From the NCBI GenBank assembly GCA_020081605.1, contig JAHREC010000049.1:1054001-1118000 (forward strand): a DNA stretch of 64,000 nucleotides, read 5' to 3'. Positions 38,403 to 51,515 of the stretch are shown in pieces; the stretch's first letter is position 1; the number at the start of each line of letters is the position of its first letter. This DNA comes from Albifimbria verrucaria. Lineage: Eukaryota > Ascomycota > Sordariomycetes > Hypocreales > Stachybotryaceae. The translations under genes were made by a program, and so were the position numbers. Below the pieces are notes generated by a model, which saw only the letters and a list, made by a program, of their open reading frames with translations, made no database searches and had not been told where the DNA came from.

Positions 38403-40375
38403 ATGGACTCAAACGCATTGAAATGCGCCGAAGAAGCCAACTCAACTGACTGCCTCATTCGCACCTTGCTTCAATTCCTTGAGGATGCACAGAAATCTGA
38501 TAACGAAAAGTTTGATTGGGACCCCATAACCTTTGGGTTCACCGTCCCTATTGCTGTGATTGCGGCTTCCTTTGCTATCATCCCCATCTACCAAGCTGTG
38601 CTCGCCGCCGGGCAAGGTCGCCGCAAATGCAGCCCAGAGGCGATTGGCAAGTGGTCGAAGTGCACCAAGCGGAAGTGGAAAGTTCGGGAATTAGGAATCC
38701 TATATATTGCAAAGACACCTATTCTCACCATCAAAAGTGTTACCAAATATCTCCAGCTGCAGGACATGAACAGTCCTGAGTCTCAGAGCCAACCCTGTAA
38801 GAAAGCCATTGAAATAGGAACGAACTTCGGTTTCTACTATCTCAAGGAAAAACTATCTCTCTTATTTCAGAAACGGAGTTCGGATACGGTGACGATGGAG
38901 CGAAGCCAGGATGCAGAAGAGCACGACGCGGGCGCGGCATCTTGGTACATTTTTCTTCATAATATGGGACTTTCGGACTTTCAACAACCCAAGAAAGATA
39001 TGGTCACCACGCTCGCCGATTATCTACCTGGAGATCTCTTAGCCGTACCTGCTCGCATCGAGGTGAGGCTCGCGTTTGTCTTGATGGCAATGTTCAATAA
39101 ATCTTTGCGAGTTCAGGATGCGCAGCTACGATTTCCCAACCTGATTGGAAAGCAAAACCAATTCGAGATAAGACCACATCCGACTTTGGGAACTGTCGGT
39201 GCATTTTCGAGCTACGAAACAATACAAAAAGCAAAGAAACTGTCGAAGGAGAGGCTGGAGTTGGCTTTCAAAAACGCTGAAGGGACTATAATTTTATCAT
39301 CCAAGAGTCTCTTCTCCACTCTTCAGTCCTGGAGGCAGATGTTAGAGATCAAAATTGTTGATTATTGGATATTTTATGGTCCAATTGCCGATCACCGTGA
39401 CAACTGTGAGCAATGCAGGCACAGTCATGACATGAATCCTGGGTCGTTCACCCTTCCTCGAAATACTTGGCTCTTTTATGGGTTCTTGTTTGGCAAGGCT
39501 CCAATGTTCTGCCCAGCAGCCTTTCCATGGAGCGTTGTGCCCAGTACTCACATGTTCGAAGCTCTTGCTATCAGCGGTAACATCGCCACCAATGGGAAAG
39601 TCAAGCTAGCTGCGGAGAAAGACGAGAGCTATAACAGCACACACATCTTCGATTTGATAATTAATTTCTACCCCAACAAGACCCACTGCCTCCTTTCAGA
39701 TCAAATCGAACGTCTTTTTGTCCATGCAATGAAGTATTAGATGCGTGTAGCCAACTACTCCTTGGATTCAACACATTTTCCGACTGGGTAACCACTTCCT
39801 TCACCGGCGAGCTACCCAAACTACGGATGAATGTATTGAAAATTCTCTGTCACATAGATAGTTGGCTTGTTACACAGGATGACAAACTCGTTACATGTCG
39901 AGCGGCATGGCTTCTGACCGATACAACATGCCTGCAGCAGCTTTTGAGTTATCTCGAGACAAGGCCAAAAGATGCCAAGACCTTGTCAATAGAAGGACTA
40001 ATACAATTATGCCGCCAGGTGAAGCGTTGTGATATCGAGGATAGCAAGAGTTGGTGCTTGATCGAATCCTTCACCTATAAAGAAGCCAAAGAAATGAGTG
40101 ACGACTTGACCAGACGTTTCAATGATATCAGTATTCTTGAGAGGATTGGAAGAATTATCAAGACGGAACTAACTGCCAAAATGGAGTGGATTGATAGCGG
40201 GCCTTCAAAAAGCGGACCTCTACCCATCCGAGATTGGAAAAATGATAATGGCCAACTCATCACTCGAGTGCTTGCATTTCGAGCAATGCTCAGTGCAATA
40301 TTGTACTATACAGCGCACGACAACACGTCTATGCTATCTTCTGGGATTTGGGAGCAAATTATTCCGATGATTTAA
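38403..40375 (+). CDS. Large fungal membrane protein of unknown function
   Basis: The protein of about 657 aa has one clear membrane span near residues 42-67 (FGFTVPIAVIAASFAIIPIY) followed by a GQGRRKCSPEAIGKWS motif. The remainder is globular, with a Cys/His cluster NCEQCRHSHDMN. A frame break near 39740 is one missing G: repaired, it reads HAMKVLDACSQLLLGFN and continues to the stop at 40375. The N-terminal span plus GxGRRK-AIG-WS pattern is shared by a group of fungal proteins that I recall only loosely (some labelled 'modin'), so I give no function. The start at 38403 is the first ATG before the acidic N-terminus; an in-frame extension to 38286 is less likely. Confidence 0.6.
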
Positions 40376-41378
40376 ATTGCAGAAGATTATTCGGTCCTGC
40401 TTAGTCGCGGCTCAGCGTATGTTTATCTGCTCTGGGTTCATAACTAGTCGCTAGAATCAGCGGTGGAGGCAGCCCATTAGCAAGTAGTCGATCAACGGAT
40501 TTTTAAAGGTATCCAGGACCTCAAGTGACTCTAGACGTTCATTGACCAATTAGAACCAAAATCTATAGACAGTTCTCTTTTCAAAGGTTATTATATCAGG
40601 TTTTGTTAATCGCTTCCATATTTATATCTCTATTATAAACTAACCATTGCAACCCAGATGAGGAAACCTAACTTACGTACACAGGATAACTAAGGATAAC
40701 TATCTCTAGGTACATAACATGCTGTCATGATGTTATGTTGGATCGTGACTCGGTACCTGGAACAACGATAAAGGATAAAAAGACTTGAATAATGCAATAT
40801 GGGATAGCTGAAGGCACTCAGATGCTTGAGAAATTACGCAATGACTTCATTGAGGCCAGATAATGAGCTTGGTGGGGAACTTTGTGTTGCACGACACTGC
40901 ATAGTGACAAAAGCTGTCACAAATTTTGTTATAAGATGGACCTATGACAAGAATTAAATATTGCTCCTATGTATCGTCGTCAATGGTCTTAATTTGTTCG
41001 AAATATAATATACTGATTTAATGATAAAGGAGCACAGGGAAAACTTGGTTTTCACCATCCAAGCTCATTCTAACATACCTACCATATTTTATGTTCCAGT
41101 ACCCCGAATTATGTAGTATCATTGTAGCCTTAATATCCGGCCGCACCAACAGCCATTCCAGTACTGCATCGCAATTGGTTGTCTTAAAAGGAGCTTGGGT
41201 CAACCCAATTACTACCCAATATCACGATCTTTTTGAAATATCGTTGACTGTCGCGTCGGTTCGTGTTTACACCCATGCCAATCCATGATTCTTGGCTCCG
41301 TGTTGCGCAACACCATCAACTAAAGGATGTGCCACTCCTATATCTTTCCTCTCCCATAAACGAACATCATTGCAGATA
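40376..41378. other. Gene-free region with a hairpin
   Basis: About 1 kb, AT-rich, without a supported gene. It contains a perfect 9-bp inverted repeat at 40712-40738. Confidence 0.4.
40712..40738. repeat. Inverted repeat ACATAACAT / ATGTTATGT
   Basis: Two perfect 9-bp arms are separated by 9 bp. It could form a hairpin downstream of the large membrane protein gene or be a palindromic binding site. There is no T-run suggesting a Pol III terminator. Confidence 0.5.
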
Positions 41379-42372
41379 ATGGCACCAGTATCCGGCTCAA
41401 GATGTGTAAATTGCCAGGCTGAAGCAACCACGCGGTGTGCTGGCTGCATGAATGCACCAGAGTATGAGGTTGGTGATGCAGCCAGCACTGTGTATTGTGG
41501 CCGCGATTGTCAGACAAAGCATTGGAAAAACCACAAAGCTCATTGTCGTATTATGCAGAAGCGAAAAAGACTCTTTCGAACTGCGAAGGTATTAAAGGCT
41601 GCTTTGCTGACTTACAGAGAGGTCATGTATGACATGGATTTGACAAAGATTGAGCTTCAAGATGGGGTTCTCTGTCTCTTTCAAAGCCAGAGGTCTATTA
41701 ATAGTCGATTAAAATATGGGATGTTTCCGAATCATCTCACTACCAATAAAGAACATAAGGAGGCCGCCCTGGCTAACAATCAATGCACAACTGCTATGGC
41801 ACTGCTAGGTCGCTTGACACGAAAGCTACTTCAAGGTTAGATCCTTCCTAGTAGCTATCCAGTAAGAATGACAAAGCTGATAACTACCAGGTGTTCCCTC
41901 TACAATTGAAGTGTTAGATATCCACATCGGAAAGCCGCGAGTTCCGACTAAACTCGTCCCTGGTCCAGACGCGAGCGGGGTTCCACATACGGTGTTACGA
42001 GTGCATCTCCTCTTCAGTAAGGAGACATGGATTGTCGATACTGCGGGCTGCCAGTACGGATTTCAGGAGGTTTTGGTGCCTTTCGACATGTACATGAAAG
42101 ACAAGTCATGCCATAATGCCAACGATCCCACTACCTATGATGCAACGGAAACAAAGGACCTGGACTTCTTCGCAACTCTTCCTTTTATGAACAAAACGAA
42201 AGCGCAACGAGATGACAGGGAACTAGAACGCCGGATTAGGCTTCATTTTGCTAAATTCGTTGATTCTTCCGTCGGTAAAGAGGTACTCGAGGGTTCTGAT
42301 ACTCAGTTTCAGGACAAGCTTGACAATTTCGCGTCTGGTTTAAAGTCTCATATGCTTGCGTTTAAGAAATGA
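41379..42372 (+). CDS. MYND-type zinc finger protein
   Basis: Near the N-terminus is a MYND finger: CVNCQAEATTRCAGC, then VYCGRDCQTKHWKNHKAHC, with the Cys/His pairs in the usual order. MYND fingers bind proline-rich partner peptides. The rest (about 250 aa) has no domain I recognise. The start at 41379 fits directly before the finger. One intron (41836-41890, GTTAGA...ACCAG) joins phase-correct exons of 457 and 482 nt to give 312 aa. The frame is clean. Confidence 0.8.
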
Positions 42373-42696
42373 ATCCAGTTTGAGATTTATCTGAGTGGTT
42401 TAAGTATTGGCCTATGGTTTACGTCCTCAAATACTCCAATACTTGGTAGGTTTCAAGAATATATGTGGTGTGTGTAAAGTTTGAAACCAAACGAGCAGAA
42501 ATAAGGAAATAAATATCAGGAGTTACATGATCCTAAGAGTATCATGGTGAGATGAGAAAATAATCCCACAGGGTGTTCTATCAGTTGTATCGGCTTGTCT
42601 AGGGTCATATAAGATGCAGCTTCATTTTTACTTACCTCTTGTTGGCCTACTCCAATATAATCTTTTCCCATTCACTTGTCAAGCTAAGCTGCCGGA
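42373..42696. other. Short region between convergent MYND and CorA-like genes
   Basis: About 320 bp of AT-rich sequence with no gene; likely two 3' UTRs. Confidence 0.4.
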
Positions 42697-44006
42697 CTAC
42701 TTCATGTGAAACCCACCGCTTAGATACATTTGCACAAGGAAAACAGCCGCTGTGCATGGAATTGTAAACGCCCAATAAACCCAAAATTTCTCTTGGATCA
42801 CGTTGGTTTCATCCCATTTCAAAGATGGAACTGCAAACAGGGCAGCAAAGAAGGTAGCAGGAAGAAACGCCATTGTCATGGTTGCAATGGTTTTCATAGC
42901 ACTGCTGTCTTTGCCAGTTGCTGAAGCTATCTCTGCACTAGCCTGAGCAATGTCCATGTTGGCACGCGCATCAGCATGCGTCATCAATGCATAGATCTAT
43001 TAGGTGTTAATGGGGCACGAGTTTGAGAGAGCAGGAGCACTGACAACGGACGATTGGTTGTTAAATCGTCCTTGGATGTAATCCAAAGTGGTTCCAGCAT
43101 CGTCTAGCTTTTCCGAATTTCTGGAATTGTTGCAGCGAAATGTTTGAGTTCCGAAAGTCGCATCTTCTGAGCTTCGTTGGTAGGGGATTGTGAACCTTGA
43201 TCTATTACCTCTTCAAGAAATGACGCGATCTCCATACAGATCTTTACATGTCGAAAAAGGTTCGTTAGAACAACCACAAGTTTTCCCACTACCTGTGAAG
43301 CTTGTCTCAACCCGTCTATATCTGATGATTTGTCAAAACCAGTGGATGCTCCCGCATGAGGACCATGGCCGGTTTGTCTTTCCAGTGCCCTAGCATGGTT
43401 CAAAGCAGCGTAGATGGAGGCATCAAGCCAACTCATGGTATCGACCAGCATGCACCATGTTAACAGAATTGGAGACTGAATCTTGTTTTTCTCCAGTGTC
43501 ATGATGTTCATGAAATTATCGAATGCCTGTGTAGCCGAGTCTAGCCAGTTATCTTGATGAATCAACATGACCCCACGTGTTGCACACTTCTCAGCATCGA
43601 ATGACCACAGAATAGTAAAACGTCGTGCACATATGTAGTAAGAAGCAACGTTTTCATTAGAATTTTCGGCATAGAACCCATATCGATTTAACCTAAGTGA
43701 ATCTAGGAGACGGGGTTCAATGCCGAAGGAGTTGAATAAAGTCATGAATAGTTCGTACGTGGTATATATGTAGTCACGGCTATCCCTGGGAAACGTGACA
43801 ATCAATAAAGACGCTTGGGAACCTGTATTCTTAGCTGCCAAAGACGCCAGGTGGTTGAGAACCTCATGACTAGGAACTTGCTGACGACCATGTTGAAGCT
43901 GCTTAGAAGCATATGTGTCGGTGCGAATTACAGTCGCTTTATCAGTTTTACCAGGCGGCTTGAAGTTCTGGGGTGATAGATGCGACAGCTTTCTCAAAGT
44001 CTCCAT
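42697..44006 (-). CDS. CorA-like membrane protein
   Basis: A long soluble N-terminal part ends in helices typical of fungal CorA-like proteins, followed by the conserved DSSAMKTIATMTMAFLPATF segment. Two closing membrane spans follow (MAFLPATFFAALFAV and WVYWAFTIPCTAAVFLVQMY). CorA proteins carry magnesium and related divalent ions. The GMN motif that forms the selectivity filter of true CorA is absent here (the loop reads PSLKWDETNVIQEKF), so transport is doubtful. An intron near 42992-43045 joins QSSV to IYALMTHADARAN. A frame break near 43112 is an A-run undercall (RKKLDDAG). About 415 aa. Such GMN-less proteins are common in accessory fungal regions. Confidence 0.7.
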
Positions 44007-44558
44007 GACTTTTACGAGACAACAAAAAGTATTTGAAGAGAATTATTTTGAAATGGCCTTGGTTTGAAAGGAAATTGATTTTGAGAGCGGGGACCACATT
44101 CAGCTGGTTGTTCAGCCACGAAAAAATGCATAAATGCTGGCTGTGTATGCCAAGATGTCAGCACATGTAATTCGTAGGAGTGAGAATAATCTGTCTACAA
44201 GTTGTAATGGAGGACAATAGTTCCGTCTACCTTGCGAATTCTATCAGAATACAAAGTCTTATGAAAAAGAAGCTGTGGATATGCTTATGATTCATTTAAT
44301 TTACTGTCTCTTTATCACCGATTTATTATAACTTTCTTGCTTTTTAGTCGTTAAGTCTTCAGCACCTTGCTGATTATCTGTTGAGAGATCTACGCTAAGT
44401 ATGCGTAATTTCTGTCCTCTAAGTGTACATTGCCCCCTGTCTAGTGTCCCAAGTTAAACTACAACAAATCCTTTCCCAACCACAGCCATGCTCAACTCAG
44501 CCCATCTCTAATCCTAGCAATATCACAAATCCGCCTACTATCCGAAGAAACTCAAAAG
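44007..44558. other. Divergent region CorA-like / FAX-like genes
   Basis: About 550 bp of AT-rich sequence that should hold both promoters. No specific site was recognised. Confidence 0.4.
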
Positions 44559-45451
44559 ATGGCAGACAGCTATGTTAAAGATGACATCTCTATCACCGTT
44601 TTCCGTGGATCACCTCCAAACAATGCATATGTCTGGTCCCCTTTGTCACCAAGCTGGAGGCCCGCCTGCGCTTCGACGGCGTGAACTACCGCTCCGCAAG
44701 CGGGTCACCCAAAACGGCGCCTCGCGGCAAGATTCCGTATATCGAGGTCCGGAACTCCAGAGATGGGGATTCAGGTCGTCCGCAGGCCATGAGTGACTCG
44801 ACCTTGATCGCCCATTCTCTTGCCGCCAACGGCGTGCTCCATGACCTTAACGCCGCTCTCACTCCTGCACGCCGCGCCCATGACCTCGCCGTGCGCGCAC
44901 TGCTTGAGGACCGTGCCTACTTCTACGGTACGCGCGAGAAGTGGTGCGATAACTATCCCGCCATGCGTGACGGCGTGCTTGCAGCGGTGCCTTGGCCGAT
45001 ACGGGCGCTTGTCGGGTGGCTGGCGTACCGAGGCGTGTCAAGTGCGCTGTATGGTCAAGGCACAGGGCGTCTGGAGGATGAAGAAGTGTTGCATTTGAAG
45101 AAAGAGGCGTGGGAAAGCATCAATGCGCTGCTTGAGGAGTCGATGGCTTCAAGAGTTGAGAGCACAGAAGAGAGGGACCCGTTCTGGGTTTTGGGCGGAC
45201 CAGAGCCTACAGAAGCCGATGCGACCGTTTATGGATTTATTGTTGGCGCTCTTGTTTGCACGGCGTAAGTAATCTTCCCAAATGCATGCTTGAAGCTGGA
45301 GAAAGGCAGGACTTCTTGACTAACAAGTGCTGACTGAATGGTTTCACAGGGCACCAACTACTTCCAAAATTGTAAGAGGACATCCTGTGCTAATTGAATA
45401 TGCCCAACGAATCCATGATCGTTTCTTCCCGACTACAGCCAGTGGGAGTAA
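44559..45451 (+). CDS. FAX/metaxin-type glutathione S-transferase-like protein
   Basis: From ATG 44559 the protein reads ISITVFRGSPPNNAYVWS, then PFVTKLEARLRFDGVNYR and APRGKIPYIEV, the thioredoxin-like N-terminal domain of the failed-axon-connections/metaxin GST group. DSTLIAHSLA and an alpha-helical C-terminal domain (PTEADATVYGFIVGAL) follow. A frame break near 44640 is a C-run undercall. An intron near 45268-45349 joins CTA to APTTSKIVRGHP. A second C-run undercall near 45430 would give the family ending RIHDRFFPDYSQWE at 45451. Without that repair the frame runs on about 50 bp. Activity on glutathione is unproven for this group. Confidence 0.75.
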
Positions 45452-45839
45452 GATATCACCGAAAGCTGAGAAGATTCCCAAGCACTTGGGGTAAAGCTCA
45501 TTGTACATGGAGGGCATTGCTCATACACAATCACATATATGGTCACCATAGCCGAATAACAGTGCAGTATTATCATCTTGTTGAATAATATTATTATAAA
45601 TGAATTAGAGGAGTTTATCTTATGTTGAACGCTTGAACAAATTGCGTCCTTGTGAGGGCTGATGTATAACAGTCTGCCTCGGGTATAACGCCACGCTTAA
45701 ATTCCGATCCCAGTCATGCAATAGTCATGTTAAAGACCATTAGAGAATCTCATGTTAAAAAAGAATGAAAAAAATCCCGTCCCAAGCAAAGAAAAAACGC
45801 CTATTTTTAAATGTTTGCTGAATTATAAAATGTCGTTTC
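45452..45839. other. Region between convergent FAX-like and arrestin genes
   Basis: About 390 bp of AT-rich sequence without a gene; likely two 3' UTRs. Confidence 0.4.
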
Positions 45840-47289
45840 TCACGACACGCTGATGGCCGCACCGCGGTGCTCGTAGCCCGGTAGTAGGCTAGTGCCCAGC
45901 GTCTCCTCGGGTGGAATGTGCATCACACGGGGCTGTAGAAACTCGTCGGCTTCGGCCTCGGCGGCCTGTGCCATGGCAGTCTCGAAGCTTGGCAGCTCGT
46001 CCTCAGCCTGAGGCGAGTGCACGGCCTCGACGCCAATCTGCAGAGGGATCGACAGTGAGACGGCGGTGTTGGTGGGGCCCACTGAAAGATTTAGTTGCAG
46101 CGTGTATGTGCGAGACATGAGGCACGAGTGGAAGGTCGGCAAGAAGAACTTCTTGTTGGTAATGGGGACCGTGATCGGGATGTCGAGGCTGGTAACGTGC
46201 GTAAAGGGTACGGCCTGCTCCTTCTTGGCGTTCCTCCCACGGCTACTCCCTGCGGCCGGAGGCATCGCTGTCGCAAGCCTCCTCCTCAAAGTGCGAGCTC
46301 GAATAGCCCGAGTCACGACGCGCACTGGATGTGCGCTGCTGGTGCCATGCGGGCTTCTCGACGCCAACGGAGAAGAGGTTGGTGCTGGTGGAGTAGTTCA
46401 GGGCGGGGCCATACGCGTAGCTGATGCGGCCGCCAAGGTTGGGCAGGTTTTCGACTGGCAGACCACTGAAGAAAGTCGTCGCCGTGAGCTTTCCGGTGAC
46501 AGAGTTGATCTTTGGCGGTGCTGCATCCAAAGATGATGGGGCGAATTCGAGGTCCACGTGGGCGACGGTAGAGGAGGCGCGGTGGCCGTCAGGAGATAGC
46601 ATTAGGGCGCAAGGCTGGATGGAAGAGGCCGTGATCTTGCCCAACTTGCCGGCGAACAGGCTCTTTCGGATCGTCTTTGTCTTGGAAAGGTTGTATCGCT
46701 GGTCATTAGAAGTTATATCGAGGGGTGCATCCTCAGGCGTGGCCGGCAGAACCTTCAGAATATGCTGGCCACCGAGGACAATCTCAGCGCCACCAGCGGT
46801 GTGCTCAATAGCCCTAGCCTTGATCGCATATTGGATGCGAACCATTTCCGGGGCTTGGTCGTTGCTCTCCCAGAAGCCCACGGTGGGAGGGAGTCGTAGG
46901 TGCTGCTCGCGCACGGCAAGAGAAGTGCACTTATGGTTGCAGGCGCCGATTGTGAGCTGACGAGGCACGACGAAGTTGAACGGGACGGTGTAAGTTTGTC
47001 CAGCGGCGAAGACGCGAGGGTTAGGAAGAGACGAAGAGAGTATGGGCATGCGCAGCTTCATGAAAGTCCTGCAAGAGTGGGAGGGAAATGATTGGACATA
47101 GTCGAGGCGTGTGGCAGCGGTACCAATGAAAGAAATCTCGAAGCTGTCGAAAGAGACGTCTCGGAAAGACTTGATGCGAGCATGGCCGGTGATGTTGGAG
47201 CCGGTGGTGTAGACCTTGGAGCTATAGTGTTGATCGATGACGATCTCAATCGAGGGCCGTGCCCGAGATGCGTCGAAGCCCGCAGACAT
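45840..47289 (-). CDS. Arrestin-like protein
   Basis: The start MSAGFDASRARPSIEIVIDQ at 47289 leads to an arrestin N-domain pattern: SSKVYTTGSNITGHARI, then SFDSFEISFIGTA, and FAAGQTYTVPFNFVVP. A second sandwich follows (HILKVLPATPEDAPLDI, VAHVDLEFAPSSLDAAPPK, TYTLQLNLSV). The C-terminus has the acidic SPQAEDELPSFETA and ends near RGAAISVS. A frame break near 46255 lies in a GC-rich run and splits the C-terminal third; one base joins it. About 480 aa. Fungal relatives recruit ubiquitin ligases to membrane cargo, but no PPxY motif is seen here, so it may be of the Bul or orphan type. Confidence 0.72.
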
Positions 47290-50200
47290 GGTTGCTGAGA
47301 CGTATGATATCTGGTGTAAGGGCGCTGCAAGAAGCAGCAGGAGGACGCAGTGTCTCAATTGAATGCAATTGAGTAGAGACGATATAGAGTGAAGGGCCAA
47401 GAGAGCTAGTAGAGGTGGGCTCGTGACTGTTTTGTAGTCTGAAGCTTGTGAATGGCCAAGACCAGAAATGCGCAACGCTGAGGGGGACCAAAGCTCTGAT
47501 ATAGATGCGGGCAAAGGGTGTAAAACCAAAGAGTCAATGACAAACGCGAACAAGGATGAGACGGATTAGAAATTATGGGAATACGTAGTTTCAGGACCAA
47601 CGTGCTGGGAAAGGCGAGAGCAGGATGGAGGATGACAAGCCGATCGACAGGTTGGGCGTGCAAACCAGGGTGGCAGCCAACTAGTTCTTAAGGCTGAGTC
47701 ACTTGAACGAAATGCTCACCTTTGGCATTTGCTGGTCCCCTTCCGACAAAACAGGCCTGCCACCACACCACACCACTCCGTGAGCTAGCTGGGCGCCCGT
47801 CGTTGCACGCCTTTCTTTGATGGAGTTGTGTGGAGGAGCGTCTCCGGTGACGGGGCCAAGGAGGGGTGTGGGAGACAAGGGTTGTGAATGGCGAGCTGCT
47901 GAGGGCCAGGCCAGGAGGAAAGCACAGAAAGGGAGGGGTGGCGGCTGGTGGAGTTTAGAACACACAGCTCTGGCTCGAGGGAATGAAGACAAAGCCGCAT
48001 GTGAATCAATCCATGGAAAGCCCTGACTAACTAGTCTCTTGTCTAGCCTAACCTAACCCCAACTAACTCACCTTAACCACCTTGACGATGCCATGCCCTG
48101 CTCCACCAACCGCCCGTGGCCAGCCCATCGAAACTCACCGACGAAGCCCTTCCGCAAGCACCAGGCACCGGATACTTCCCACCGTCTGTTCAACGTTTCC
48201 ACTCAACGACACTCACCATGACGACAACCCGCAGTGCATGACTCCCTACCGCACAACAACAACAACATGTTTCAACAAGGCGTCTGCGTGCATATCCCAT
48301 CCCTGGGCGGCACAACTGTAGTCTCACTGCTGTTCGGCTTGTGGGGTCCCTCATGTCCGCATGTCCCACGATGCCGGGCAGCTTGGGGTTGGGGAGCCTT
48401 CCACCCCACGGCCCAGATCACAAGTATGGATACAGCCGACCAGGGTGCAGCTACGGGTCTAAATCATCTTGTTCTCCTAGCCCTCTCCATCGCCAGCCTC
48501 GCTTTAGGACCGTCGTTCGCGGCAGAGTCTGGCCTGGCCCGGGGCGTGCGGACCGCAGGGCTCCCGGTTCAACATTCCCGGCTTACCTTTCCACCGAAGA
48601 AAACGAAGAAGCCACCGCATATCAGCTCCTGGCCGATTTCCGAAATGCGAAGCCGTATGCCGTGTGCTGAATATAGCCGTAGTTGTTCCAATAGCCGTTC
48701 GTCCCAAATGATGCGTCACATCCAACAGGGTTGATGGTTGGCCGACATCGCTGAGCGACACGCAATAGGGCCTGCTGCTGACTTGTTTAGTTCCCGAGGG
48801 AGACAAGACTGACTGCTCCCGCATCGCGACTACCACACCAATCAGCGGGTGATGGCGACGGTGTCTGAGATCAACACGGGTGAGCGACCGCCTGGGCGCA
48901 AGATGGACAAATCTTGCAACAGAGATGCGTGACGATCTTCGACGTCACATCAGGATCCAATGAAATCATCCTTCTCCATCATCTCCTGTTATGCTCAAAG
49001 ATATGTGGGTTTTGGCCGTTGATGGTCTTTTGGCGGTGGAGACGAACATATCATCGAACCACTTCGCGTTGTGTAGATACTGTGTTTACTGTACTGTATA
49101 TCGGTCACTTCTGCTCAGTGCCGGGCTTGTTCCCCATTATTTCTTTGTGTTCTTTATTTTTACTTTCCACCTTTTTTCTTCCTCCCAAGCGTCCCCTCCC
49201 AAGCATCCCTCCCGAGGTATGTAAAATTCGATATCCACTTTGCTGTGTGCCTAGACTTTTGCCGTGCTGAAGACATCGTGGGTCCGCAAGAAAAGGATCC
49301 TTCAAAAATGGCCCTTTGTCAATCCAGTTCTGACGAGAAAAAAAAATTATCCATCTCCTGACCTTGTGCCCCTGGCCTAGGTCCACCGTCCGTGTCACAG
49401 AGCTCCATCACGCCTCGACGATAATTGTCAAGGCGGGTGGTCGAGACCGCGCGAAATGGGGCCTGCCCCGTAGGTACCCATCGGCCCTTTCGCCGTACAT
49501 GAATAGCTGTGCGTGCGATCCGACGGAACATGCCTCGTGGTTCAATGATTGACAAACAGTGCATAAAGCTTGGTAGTTGCTCCATCGCGGGCCCGCGAGG
49601 CGCCTACGCGCCAAGTCAGTGTCCTTCTTGGCTTGGCTGTTCTTCTGTAAACGGCATTTCCGGATCTGGACATGGCTCAGGACACCCCAGTTTGGCGGAA
49701 TGGCACTTGGAGGATATAGTATTCTCGGCCGTTGGGCTTTGCGTACGATGGAATGGCATTGAACGATGTGGTCTTCCGGCCATCCATGTTTCACCGGCAC
49801 TGTGACTCCTTTGATGGCTTCAGCCATCGTGATACAGATCCATGCTTCTACTCCTCACGCTCTACATCCGATATCGCCCAATGCAAAAGCGAACCTTGAT
49901 GATTCACGATGTCGGGCAAAGCCGTCGTATCTCCTTTCTGGCTCTCCTACACATGGTGCAGGGTGTCTCAGGGCCACCGCTGCGTCGTGGCACCCGCCCA
50001 CAACCGTGTTGTAGTTCTCACGCAAGCTGGTGTCATGCCATATCCACCATTCTCCACGAGCAGGAGTCTGTTAACATCATGCTCTCCAGTTTTTGCCTGA
50101 TTCATGGCTCAAAGTATGACATATGTAGTATCAGTTGCACTTGGTGGTCTTACAGTATCGACCAAGACCTAGACACGATGCATTCCTTGACAAAGAAGAA

Positions 50201-51515
50201 TGACACGTTCATCATCGATCCATATCACGATACGGAACCTCAGCGAACATCTAAAACAAAGGACCGACAACAAAAGCCGATGAAAAAATAAATCGTGAAC
50301 CAGTGAACAATTCTCCACCCGATCCCCACATGTCTGCCCCGGGTTCCCATGCGGCTACATGCACGATGTGCCAGTCGATCACTGCTTTCGAGTTAGCGTC
50401 GATGAATCACGACAGACGCAGAGTTTGGCTACGCCCACCTGTGCTCCCACACACACGCCCCTCCTATTCGCCATTTGTTTGTTCCAGGACCGACAGGCGG
50501 CCAAGCAAAGGGCGCGCCGTTGGCATGAGCTGACCTTGACCCTGGCCCCGTGCTCTGCTGTTGGCGTCAAGGTGTAGGAGGCTACGAAGTATATGCTGAT
50601 TAATGGGACAGGACCCTGCATTTCCTAAACGCGTAGCCCCGATGCTCGCTGTGGCTGGATGATGACTCCTGATTGACGCAGCTGCGCCCTTGCTGAGCTC
50701 GCCATATGCCATCCAAATGTTTAATGCCTGGGGCTCAAGTAAGCAAAGCATATCGTATGCGTCGTTTAAATTCGGTTCCTTTTCTTTTGCCTGGAGCTGA
50801 ATCTCGTCTGCCTGAACTCAACCAAATTCTCGGCTCCCATAGACTTTGCCATTAACAACTAAGAAGCCACAATCAGTAGAGCATTTTGTCAGCAGATTGT
50901 TTCGTCAGCAGACAACCATGGCCGAAGCAGGATTTGGGAGTTTTCTTGGGAGGGAAACGACTCTTGTGGTCGAGACAATCTGGTGGCGTTCGAAACAGCC
51001 CACAACAACTGGAATTGTTGACATCGCTGCTTTGTCTCTTGTGTGCCTATGATCCCCTTAAACAACCCATCAGGGTACCCATAGCTGACGTAGTTCAAAT
51101 CCGATGAGTATCTCTAGGCAAACAGTTCTAAACACTAATCGAAGTGGCCATGCCTAGCCTACAGCTCTCACGTAGCTTGAAGGGGACTGGCCAAGCTTTG
51201 TCTCACACCCTCACAAGCCCTCCCACCATTGGCCCACATGTCGTCCATCTATGATAATTCCTGCTCTATGCTTGTGAATAAAGCTACTCTCAACCTAGAG
51301 CTGGTTGGCTCCGCGGTCTGCTGGCCGAAATTTGAGAACGCATAATGTTCTCGCAGAGTCACGCTTTAATGATCATGATCCTCCTCCTTATTTGTCCGAT
51401 TGTTGTTTTTAAGCAATCGTGTTCGTCACCTTGATCTCTATAAAAACTGTCGCGTATCGTTGTAAGCTTAAGTTACTCTCTTCTCCCAAAATTCTGTCAA
51501 CAGGAAGTGTTATTC
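47290..51515. other. Large region without a supported gene
   Basis: About 4.2 kb holding open frames on all six strands, all short, overlapping and without recognisable domains. A pyrimidine-rich stretch (about 49120-49200, long T and C runs) looks like a fungal core promoter or leader, but no gene follows it. Possible contents are the arrestin promoter with a long 5' leader or a non-coding RNA. The region is not obviously repetitive. Confidence 0.4.

Noticed and set aside
48234..48734. Plus-strand frame of 166 codons
   Set aside because: No domain, biased Ser/Pro composition, and equal-length frames on the other strand. I could not support it as a gene.
49105..49270. Pyrimidine-rich stretch as a tRNA or terminator
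   Set aside because: No cloverleaf or B-box (GGTTCGANTCC-like) sequence was found. It is better seen as promoter-like.
51080..51110. GTTCAAATCC as a tRNA T-loop
   Set aside because: No matching acceptor, D-arm or anticodon arm precedes it.
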